Shown: positions 56,115-64,000 of the stretch, piece after piece | Numbering within the stretch: the stretch's first letter is position 1 | Layout: every line of letters starts with the position of its first letter | Translations under genes and position numbers: made by a program | Assembly (NCBI GenBank): GCA_031216915.1 | Contig: CM062292.1 | Location: forward strand, 67,444,790-67,508,789 | DNA from: Pictodentalium vernedei | Taxonomy: Eukaryota; Mollusca; Scaphopoda; Dentaliida; Dentaliidae | Reading direction: 5' to 3' | DNA: 64,000 nucleotides | The notes under the pieces: generated by a model | What the model was told of the DNA's origin: nothing | Database searches by the model: none | What the model saw: the letters and a program-made list of their open reading frames with translations, nothing else

Positions 56115-56607
56115 CTGGTAGAGTGCTACATTTTTCTTTACCACAGATTTCATTTCATCATATATTGCTGTGTTACATTTGATTGGATAGTGCCAATAGG
56201 CACTATCCAATCAAATGTGACTGAGCTATGTGTCATTAACCCTTTACCCAACGTAACGGCCAAAACCGGCCAGCGCTATTCTCAAAAATCTCCAATTAAT
56301 TTTCATTATTTTTTTCATTTTTTGTCTCAAAAACATAGGTTATGACCCCTCGTTGGAACGAGCTCGTTGAGCTCGTTCCAACGAGGGGTCATAACCTATG
56401 TTTTTGAGACAAAAAATGAAAAAAATTAGTTATTCAAGAATTTTTTTGGCAAGGGTCGTCTGCTTTTCATGTTAGGTAAAGGGTTAACTAAATCTGCTTA
56501 TTTTCAGGGTTAATATGAAGCCTCCCTTACAGAGTGCAGGTATTATATTAACAACCTGTGGTATTTTATGAAGCCTAAATATGGGCTCCCAGCACTGTAC
56601 CTGTTAT
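56111..56607. mobile_element. TTAA foldback element, family 3, host of a subfamily B insertion
   Basis: The left end is TTAACTGGTAGAGTGCTACA. The right end (inverted) TACAGTGCTGGGAGCCCATA matches the left end of 34503-34752, with flank TTAT at 56604-56607. The hairpin TTTGATTGGATAGTGCCaat and its complement lies at about 56176-56218. The 56236-56487 element interrupts it. Confidence 0.65.
56236..56487. mobile_element. TTAA foldback element, subfamily B, nested
   Basis: TTAA at 56236-56239 and 56484-56487 flank the element. The modules GTAACGGCCAAAACCGGCCA and GGTCGTCTGCTTTTCATG are in the same orientation as 54156-54405, which it resembles closely along its whole length. Confidence 0.85.
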
Positions 56608-56715
56608 TGTTAGTGACATAAATGTAAAGTTGGAAAGGCAATTGAAAGTTTTCAGGTGATCAATCTCCTGTTTATTTTCCCAACAGGCCACTAACAAAAT
56701 GAGGCACCCAAAGCG

Positions 56716-56901
56716 ATGATTTCGAAGAAAAACAATAATTTTTCATCTCAGTTATTGGAAGAATTTGTTCCATGCAGCCATTTGGAACCACTGTTTGATA
56801 AAGTGTGCAGGTCACTACACATTACATATAATGTGAGTGAAACGGATAAAGAATCATCCAAATTAAGGGAATTGGAAGCCATGCAATTATGTATATTTTG
56901 A
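56716..56901 (+). other. Unassigned open frame (low confidence)
   Basis: An ATG-started frame of 61 codons contains LLEEFVPCSHLEPLFDKVCR and SETDKESSKLRELEAMQLCI, with a coding-like, partly helical composition. No family is recognised. A putative acceptor just upstream (CCCAACAG, about 56686) is followed by an in-frame stop. The frame ends exactly where the Helitron-like 5' end GAGCTCACCTGACTG starts. Confidence 0.2.
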
Positions 56902-58960
56902 GCTCACCTGACTGAAAATCAGGGTAAGCTATAGTGATCACTCACCATCTGTCATCTTCTTCAAAATTGCTGGACCAGTTTCAGTTGAATTTGAGGTGAT
57001 TGTTCTAACATTGCATTTTTTTTTTACCTGTGTCGCCAGCGGCAGAGCAGGTCTAGTAACTGCTCGACTCCGTCCGTCAGTCCGTCCGAAACACTTCTTC
57101 CGACAAAGTTTTCTTGGCTTCTATGAAAGGGAATGATTTTAAATTTGGTCTGCGGCTTCATAATGATGAGTTGTATCGTGTATCTAATTTTCAGATCTGC
57201 CGTGCAGCCACTTCCTGTTTGCCAATACTTTGAAGTCTGTTCATCTCTGTAATCAATTGCATGCAGCGACGCAGGTCCAGACCCGGTATTGGTCTTGGCT
57301 TGTTTTTAAACCAACTTGCCCCACCCCATATGGAATGGGGTGGGGGGGGGGGGATGCTCCCAAATTAAAAAAAACATCTCCTGAACTGATGTGTACAATA
57401 ACTTGATATTTGGTACTGAGCTTCCTTTTGATGTGTAGAATCAGATTTGTTCAAACTAAATTTGTAGGGGAATATTTGCCTTTGTAATGGGAGGGGCGAG
57501 ATCTTTGGCCCTGCCAAAATTTCAATTTTCTGAACAAATGAGCCAATTTGAACCAAATTTGGTTTGAAAAATTTGGTATGTGGTAATATTGAGTCATAAG
57601 TACTTTATTCATGCAAAAAAAAATTTCCCGGATCCCTGTGGGAACCCCAACCATGGGCCCAGGAGCTAAAATTACAAATATTTTCAAATGCTATTAATTT
57701 CACAAACCACACAACAAAGCAGAGAACTGTCATTTGGTTTGAAGCATCCTTATTTCCAATAGAATGGAATAGTAAAATGTGTGTGTGTGGGGGGAGGGGG
57801 GCGAGGGTGGAGGGCAGATACAAGTATGTTAAAATTAAGATCCATGGTTCATGTTTGCTCTCTATACAGGAGCCCAAATTTTTACTTGGTGTAATATTAG
57901 AAGTACTCTTTAAAGAACTTTCTTGTCCAAAACCACCAGTCAGAATCTTTTGATATTTGGTTTACAACACTGTTACAGGGGTCAGAATCAAGTTTGTTCA
58001 AATCAAATCCTTCAGTTAATATTTGGGCTCCCTAAGGGCTCAAATTTTAACATGGTGAAATATGAGGAATAATATTTAAAAATCTTTGTCTCCAGATCCA
58101 CCAGTTTGATATTTGGTACACAGTTTCCTTAGGAGGTCAGACCTAAGTTTGTTCAAATCAAGTTCCTGGGTTAATATTATGGCTCCCTATTGGAGCCCAA
58201 ATTTGAACTTAGTCCAATATGAGGAATAATCTTTACAACTCTTCTTCTCTGGAACCACGAGTCAGAATCTTTTGATATATGGTATACAGAATCCTTACAA
58301 GTGTCAGATTCAAATTGTTCAGATCAGGTCCATCGGTTAATAATTGCTACTCTGTGGGAGCCAGAATTTTAACTTTGTGTAATATGAGAAATATGCTTTA
58401 AAAATATTGTTCAGTATCATTTGTCAGAATCTTTTGATATTGGGTTTGTAGCACCCAAGTGGAGTGAGATTCAAGTTTTGTTCAAATTAATTTTGACTTT
58501 GTGTAATATGAGGAATATTCTTCAGAAATCTTGTTCAGTTTCATTTGTTAGAATCTTTTGATATTGGATATGTAGCACCCAAGATGTTTGAGCTCCTTTT
58601 GGGAGCCTAAATTTTAACTTGGTGCAATATGAGGTACATTCTTTAAAAACCTTTTTGTTCTGATGTACCAGTCAGAATCTTTTGATATTGTGTTTGCAGT
58701 ATCCGTAGTGGGGTCAGATTAATCTTCCCCAGAGTTATGGATCTCTTTCACTTTCGATTTGGAAAATTTTTCTTGACCTCTATATTGCATTCACTGCATG
58801 TTGGATTTGAAAACCACTTATTTGATCAAATCATAATTTTAGGGGTTACTTGTGGATGACTAGACAATGCTTCCTTTCGATTTTGGTCTAGCTGGCAAAT
58901 ACGATATGGCTGCCATGGTGTTATGACACTGCCGTGGGCATATGCCATGCTTTGCATTGC
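56899..58960 (+). mobile_element. Helitron-like element with long core array
   Basis: The 5' end GAGCTCACCTGACTGAAAAT is followed by GTAAGCTATAGTGATCACTC. A separate GTGTCGCC-type repeat starts at 57029. From about 57370 to 58730, roughly eight diverged ~150-170 bp units carry CAGTCAGAATCTTTTGATAT, GTTCAAATCAAGTCC and GGGAGCCCAAATTTTAACTT. A poly-G run lies at 57341-57353. The end (GGGCATATGCCATGCTTTGC..GCTC) resembles 51290-51310. Confidence 0.5.
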
Positions 58961-58961
58961 T

Positions 58962-59190
58962 CATTTATTTATTCATTTATTGGCGTTTATGGTCAAATAT
59001 TTCTGCGCAATGGCTAATTGGGACCACAACATGGAGATATAGTAATGTTTTGTCAATAATTTTTACCCATGTTAGAGGACTTCCACCCCAAGCGTTGGTG
59101 ACTGGGTCCTATTTTACCAGTAAAACATAGCTTGCTTACCACAGGAAATAAGCACTGCTTCACTTCCCAGGGTTCCCTCATGGGGTCAGA
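58962..59190 (-). repeat. SINE-like repeat, type 2, minus strand
   Basis: It starts with the inverted tail ATTTATTTATTCATTTATTG, continues CAATGGCTAATTGGGACCAC and ends AAGCACTGCTTCACTTCCCA then GGGTTCCCTCATGG. It matches the inverse of 9495-9714. Confidence 0.6.
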
Positions 59191-59775
59191 TTCCAGTTTG
59201 TTCAAATCAAGTCCCTGGGTGTATATTTGGACTCACTATGGCAACCTAAAATTTAACTGAGTTGAGTATGGGGAACTTCCTTTAAAAATTTCCTTCTTCA
59301 GATCCACCAGTCTGAATCTTTTGATATTTGATATGCAGCAACCTTATGAGGTTCAGATTTCAGTTCAAATCAAGTCTCTTGGGTCATATTCAAGCTTCCT
59401 GTGGGATCCCAATTTTTCACTTGGTGCAATATAAGGACTTTTCTTTAAAAAATCTTCTTCACATTCACGAGTCAGATTCTCTTGTTACATAGTATTGACA
59501 TTCTTAGTGTGGTGAGATTCAAGTTTGTTCAAATCAAATCCGGGGGCTCATATTTGGGCTCCTCGTGAAAGCTCAAATTTTAACTTTAACTGCAGCATGA
59601 GGAATATTTGTGAAAGATCTTCTTCAGATACAATAGGCAGAATCTTTTGATATTTAGTGTATAGCATTACTATAACTTCCAGGTTAAAGTTTGTTCAAAG
59701 TGTTACGCTTGACTGATTTTGGTGTGCACTAGATGGGTATGAAATTCAACACAGAACCCAATGTAGATTTACTGC
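59165..59775. repeat. Helitron-like core units (about four)
   Basis: Units at about 59190, 59300, 59470 and 59630 have the same consensus as 57880-58730. The last ~190 bp (59585-59775) is collinear with 26575-26755, including GACTGATTTTGG, ATGAAATTCAACACAGAACC and CAATG. The array stops at the left end of the 59778 element. Confidence 0.55.
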
Positions 59776-60320
59776 ATTACGTGTACACTCCATATAAAAA
59801 AATTATCCCAATATCGACTGAGTGTGTTATGTATGATTATATAACAGCAGGTATTTACTCACTAATCAGCATTGATTGGGAAAACACCTTGCAATTTACA
59901 TAATAAGTTCTCTTCACTAAATCCTTTTTCTGTGTCTGAAATATTTTGGGGGGGAATTTTCTGTATCAAAAAAATCCTTTAAATGTGAAAATCGGTCCAA
60001 TAATTCACGTTTTGTTTTCTAATAAATCTTGAAAAAAAAATGCGAATTTTGACGATCCCTTGAAGCAATGTGGCTCTTCCACCTATTGGATTTACATGAC
60101 ATAAAATAGTCTGAACTTGCTTAATCGAGGTCATTGTTGTTGAAAAAAACATTCTGATTCTCAACCGAAACGGACAGGTACAGATAACTACACATTTTTC
60201 TTTTTGAACATACTGGCAATTTTTCTGCTTTTCGCCCGGGATATACATTCATAATCTACCCAAATGTTAAATTAAAATGCATTTTTTATTCTATCTGACA
60301 GCCGCTATTTAACCCCAGGC

Positions 60321-60963
60321 ATGGGAGAGATTACCTTCAAAACACAGATCAGATCCAATTCGGGTAAAACCGGTCCGTGCTTCTCTTATCTTTTGTCCGG
60401 AGTTACTTTAAAACACGGTATCAAAATTCAACTCGGGACCATTCCGTTCAATGAAGTGTGTCTCCATGGGAACGAAATGACGCCACCCAGGAATACATTA
60501 CTTGAGTTTATGGTCACAAGAACACCGTCGTGACATCTTACTCAACCCGGGGAATCGGTCATATCAGCGGTGACTGATATAGGTGATAAAACGAGTTTCG
60601 GCTCCCATTCTTTTTTTGGGGGGGGGGGGGGGGGGGGGGGGCAAAAAATATATAGATTCTATTTAAATGACAATTTTGGCATAGGCTTTGGGGATTAACA
60701 ACAAACAAAGGATTTAATTTAACACGCCACTGAACAGAAGTAACTAATTGAGCTTAATTGTATACTGGTATGTCATATCTTCAACACCATTTCCAAGGCT
60801 AATTTACTTATTAATCTGTCAAAGGGCCGAAGCATTTGACGCATCTATTGAAAAGAAACCCATGCTGGCTGGCAAGAATTATTATTACCAAAACACCAAC
60901 ATACAGACGACAGCGTCTGGCCAAAATGTTATCAGTCTACCCAGTTTCCAGCCACAAAAATAA
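60321..60963 (+). other. Two short open frames inside the 59778 element
   Basis: 60321-60533 encodes MGEITFKTQIRSNSGKTGPC and further residues to VTRTPS. 60748-60963 ends RAEAFDASIEKKPMLAGKNY, YYQNTNIQTTASGQNVISLP, SFQPQK. The second frame has a coding-like composition, but neither has a recognised domain, ribosome context or splice evidence. They may be captured exon fragments or chance. Confidence 0.2.
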
Positions 60964-61039
60964 ACATACTATTTCCAAGAAAAAACATACCAAATGATAG
61001 GAAGATAAACCCGGTGATCCATTAGTCTCCACCGGCCTA

Positions 61040-61275
61040 CAGGACCAGGTGGCACTTGCAAGATAAATTCTTTAATAACAACTAAAAATTTGAAATTTTT
61101 TGTCTCAAAACAGAGCTTGGGACCCCTCAATGGAACGACTCAGTATCCACTAGCTCGTTCCAATGAAGGGTCATAAGCTATGTTTTTGAAACAAAAACTT
61201 AAACATAATAAAATTTGAATGCAGATTTTTGTATAGCCTGAGTGCTGGCCAACTTCGGCCATTGGCGTTGGATGT
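61040..61275. repeat. Decayed TTAA foldback element, subfamily B
   Basis: TTTTTTGTCTCAAAACAGAG followed by GGGACCCCTCAATGGAACGA and later CTCGTTCCAATGAAGGGTCA is the subfamily B core with many changes. The right module CTGGCCAACTTCGGCC and end GTTGGATGTAGGG are still visible. A second partial core follows at 61290-61390 (TTTATGGCCCCTCATTGGAA). Confidence 0.55.
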
Positions 61276-62083
61276 AGGGCCATAGTGAATTGTCATATTT
61301 TGTCTCAGTCACATAGTTTATGGCCCCTCATTGGAATGCTCCCCCTCCCCCGTCAATAAGGGCCACAAGCTGTAAAAAAAGCAAAATATATAAAATTTTA
61401 AGGGAGAATTTTTCCAGGCGCTGAGGATCAGATTTAAAAGTGGAGATGCCATACTGTCGATCGCTGACTCGCTAATTCTGTTCCATTCTCAATTTAGTTC
61501 GTCAAAAATAATTACTGAGGTAAACATGAAGCAGTTTATCTGCAATGACATTAAATCACATGCTGGATTCGTAATGATCCCGAGTCTGAAAAACAGGGGC
61601 CGCACTTCGTAAAGACAGGATGTATCGCCGAGACTGTCACATTATTGTTCTAAAAAACATAGCAATGCACAGAATACGTTTTATTTTAAAATACTTCCTC
61701 TATTTGGTAATTTTATTTAAAAATATCTCGACGAACTGTTTCGAGAATGAAGATGGACAAGATCATGTTCGATGGCGACAAACTTACCTTTAATTATACA
61801 GGGGGGAGGGGGGATCCAAATGACATATCAGCAAAACATTTTATTTTAATATGGAAACAAGTTCAATATCTCGAAAAATACTGGGTGAATTGTTTAAAAT
61901 CGGACATTATTCCGGGGTACAATGATCTGGAAAAGACAGATATGGTATTTTTATGTCATTATTTTATGAAATGCAGGTTTTAGAAATTCGCTGACTGAAG
62001 ACTAATATTGCTAATCAGGTTCAGACTCTGAACGAAATTTCTCGTCGAGCACTAATTGATTATGTAATGCTTCTCTCCTAACT

Positions 62084-62134
62084 GCACTTGGGTACCCCAC
62101 TTTTCTACACAAAAAGTGGGGTACGCGAAGTGCG
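62084..62134. repeat. Hairpin near the right end of the 59778 element
   Basis: GCACTTGGGTACCCCACTTT pairs with AAAGTGGGGTACGCGAAGTG around TCTACACAA. The stem is about 20 bp with a small bulge. Confidence 0.7.
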
Positions 62135-62607
62135 GTTTTATATGGAGTGTACACGTAATGGTTTGCTTAAATGAACTGTGCCAACACAGAACAGAGTTGG
62201 TAAGTTGTAGTTAGATGCAAATGTGAGTACATAAGATTACCATTTCTTCAAATTGGGTTCCAGAGGTCCTCATAAAGATGGGGCTATGAGGGGAAGGGTC
62301 TGTTGGTCAAAATGTTTGGGTTTTTTTGCTTGAGAACAAGATTTGGAGAATTGTTGAGTGATAATGAAGGGAAGGGTCTGTTGCAAAATGTTTGTTTTTT
62401 GCTTGAGAACAAGATTTGGAGGATTGTATAGTGATTTTATACAAAAAGCCTCTTTCACCTTGGGAGTGGGGGGAGGGGGGGATGGGATCAATTGGGCGAT
62501 TTTCTTTTTCTTTTTTTGCCTCAAAAATGAGTTGTGATGGGGTTTGAGTGATCACTTCACCGTCCCGTCACTCAACACTGTGTAGATTTTTTTGTTTACT
62601 GTGTACA

Positions 62608-62834
62608 TTAACCCTTTGAAACCCTAGTGGTTATCTTCCATATCAGTTCAATGGCAGCAATTAGAAGAGTTCATATCCATTATTTGGGGTATATCAATTA
62701 ATAGTTTCAACATGCTGCCTCAAAAATATTGATTGGTCCACCCCACACATTCACCTAACAGCTATCTACTTTATGAATCCAGGTTGTGTCGCAATCCTGG
62801 TCTAAAAAACAGTCTTTCAGGTTCTAAGGTTTAA
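62608..62834. mobile_element. Possible TTAA element, family 6
   Basis: TTAA at 62608-62611 and 62831-62834 flank weakly similar inverted ends CCCTTTGAAACCCTAG and ACCTTAGAACCTGAAAG. There is no strong central hairpin. It may be chance. Confidence 0.3.
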
Positions 62835-62972
62835 GCAAGACGGCAGAAGACATCAGCAAGAGAGGTACATAACCTCAGAAATAACCTTGTTATTCTATTT
62901 AGTTAAGATTTTTTGGATGGCTTTTTGATACGGAAATGTACAAAACAGGTCAAGATCCATTAGCTTCCTGGT

Positions 62973-63353
62973 TTGCTCATATTTCAGATTAACTCATTCT
63001 ACTCTGTTAATCTGCAAAATATGAAATGGTCTGCATGGTCAGCCATGCATGTTTTTCAAACTAAAAATGCATCGATACTGAACTATTTTTGCTTACATCA
63101 CGTGGGAAAATATACTCTTCCACATACAAGGAACAAGATATACACAACAATTAGATGCATGTTATCAAACCTAAAAAATCGGGAAAAAACGACTCGATCT
63201 TCACTTCAATTTTCAAAGTGTGAAATTGCATCATTAGATAGGGATGTCATCAACAATAGATCAATGTTACCATGGCATAGCCACCCTAACCACCATCCAC
63301 CAGGCTTGCTAGACCTTTTGAGTCAACCTGGTTTGACACACAAATCAGGCTAG
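62973..63353 (+). other. Unassigned open frame of 126 codons
   Basis: This is the longest unexplained frame downstream of pyruvate kinase. After a possible acceptor (CATATTTCAG, about 62987) it reads NSFYSVNLQNMKWSAWSAMH and later ATTRSSLQF-type Ser/Lys-rich text, NNRSMLPWHSHPNHHPPGLL, then LSQPGLTHKSG and stop. No domain is recognised. It may be a 3' exon of another gene, a captured fragment or chance. An hAT-like start (AGGGCTGAAACGATTGGC) follows at 63359. Confidence 0.25.
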
Positions 63354-63612
63354 ACAGTAGGGCTGAAACGATTGGCTCATTTTCACAACCGACTAACCGA
63401 GAGCTGTAACCAGATAATAAATAAAGTATTCTCAGAAACTATTTCGTAGTGTGTATACAAACAAATGTTGTTGAGTATATGACAACGTTCATTTGTATTC
63501 ATACTACAGAATAGTATCTGTGGTTACTCAGTACTCACGGAAATTGCCGATCTTTAACGAAGTCTTGAACGCCAAAGTTGATTATTTCTCAATATATACA
63601 ACACTGCTGCGA

Positions 63613-63806
63613 GGTGCAATTTGCAAATTGAGCAGTTAAAAAAATAAATTTTTCAGAATATTTCAACAAAACCATATCATGTGACTCCTCATTGGAACGA
63701 GCTCCTCGAGTCCCATGATATGGTTTTGTTGAATTTTTTTAGAAAATTAAATAACAGTAATTAAAATAATAAACTTTGATATTGTCTGCATTGGGTAACG
63801 GGTTAA
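63613..63806. mobile_element. TTAA foldback element, subfamily A, left end missing
   Basis: The right end TGCATTGGGTAACGGGTTAA (TTAA 63803-63806) and the core CAACAAAACCATATCATGTG are clear. The right hairpin arm is shortened (GAGCTCCTCGAGTCCCATGA). The left CCCTTTACCC end is replaced by unrelated DNA. Confidence 0.7.
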
Positions 63807-64000
63807 GGTCACATACTTCTGCACAATGGCTAATCATAACCACAACATGGATTTAAAGTCAAGGTCAGTCAATCATTTATATATATATATTTTAGAGGAC
63901 TTGCACCTCAAGCATCAGTAACTGGGTCTTATTTTACTAGTGAAACAGAGCTTGTTTGCACAGTAAACAAACACTGCTTCACTTCCTGGGGTTCCCACGG
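63807..64000 (-). repeat. SINE-like repeat, type 2, minus strand (cut by window edge)
   Basis: GGTCACATACTTCTGCACAA is the inverse of the tail block at 9660-9700. AGAGGACTTGCACCTCAAGC and CTTCACTTCCTGGGGTTCCC match the inverse of the body. It lies directly after the TTAA element. Confidence 0.55.

Larger units (their letters stand above)
59778..62157. mobile_element. 2.4-kb element of unknown class with perfect terminal inverted repeats
   Basis: TACGTGTACACTCCATATAA plus AA at 59778-59799 is repeated exactly in inverse at 62136-62157, and the match may extend 2 bp outward. The paralogous stretch near 26740-26760 continues without it, so it is an insertion. Just inside the right end is a hairpin GCACTTGGGTACCCCACTTT (62084-62134). 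The interior holds decayed TTAA elements (61040-61390), a 23-nt poly-G (60619-60641) and three short open frames (60321-60533, 60748-60963, 61747-61983) without recognised domains. No transposase is seen. Confidence 0.65.
55756..64000 (+). other. Region downstream of the pyruvate kinase stop codon
   Basis: It contains two TTAA elements sharing a site (55873-56114, 56111-56607 with 56236-56487 inside), a Helitron 5' end and long core array (56899-58960), a SINE fragment (58962-59190), a second array (59165-59775), the 2.4-kb element 59778-62157, a stretch collinear with 26750-27000 (62158-62490), a possible TTAA element (62608-62834) and a last TTAA element and SINE at the right edge. No second gene is convincing. 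Confidence 0.6.

Noticed and set aside
6989..56487. CRISPR-like array or regularly spaced palindromes
   Set aside because: The palindromes are kilobases apart, each with its own TTAA flanks and inverted ends, in a eukaryotic intron context.
61747..61983. 78-codon frame in the 59778 element
   Set aside because: It contains Trp- and Lys-rich text but no domain, no splice or promoter support; mentioned only within the element entry.

Overview
The window is a piece of an invertebrate nuclear genome: AT-rich, intron-dominated and very dense in transposable elements. The repeat types suggest a mollusc, most likely a bivalve. They include Helitron or pearl-like elements that begin near TTTAGCTCAYCTGA and end in CTCTTGTTT, a GTCC/GTCT microsatellite followed by ~150-170 bp core repeats, and a tRNA-derived SINE with an (AAAT)n-type tail. 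No bacterial, viral or organellar gene organisation is seen. The species assignment is inference.

Only one gene can be read with confidence. It is a pyruvate kinase homologue on the + strand whose last seven coding exons lie at 5917-6103, 9854-9996, 18794-18918, 21452-21602, 38896-39048, 46812-47097 and 55523-55755. All junctions are GT-AG and keep the frame, giving 1278 nt and 425 residues from the B domain to the stop codon. The N-terminal ~125 residues must lie upstream of the window. The gene is divergent: the active-site signature that normally reads K-[IV]-E-N reads K-I-S-S, so the glutamate that binds the catalytic divalent metal is absent, while the Asp metal ligand (GDLG), the CATQ threonine and most of the fructose-bisphosphate pocket are kept. 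The protein also has about 20 extra residues after the usual C terminus.

The introns (2.5 to 17.3 kb) and the flanks are built almost wholly from mobile DNA. The most prominent group is a set of short foldback elements flanked by TTAA, which I infer to be piggyBac-like MITEs. The main family (ends CCCTTTACCCAAC) has about 15 intact, decayed or fragmentary copies in two subfamilies, and at least four other TTAA families have unrelated ends. Also present are hAT-like elements with clear 8-bp duplications (4047-4618, 11015-11220, 15307-16353, 16662-16914, 35377-35594, 40421-41626), PIF/Harbinger-like MITEs with 3-bp duplications, pogo/Tc1-like TA elements, Helitron-like core-repeat arrays, SINEs, a truncated Mutator-like element with one transposase exon, and a 2.4-kb element of unknown class (59778-62157).

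Many elements are nested, so a relative order of insertion can be read directly from the sequence, for example SINE within hAT within an older repeat at 40215-41935. Stretches not named below were read and show no convincing gene, RNA gene, CRISPR array or operon-type signal.
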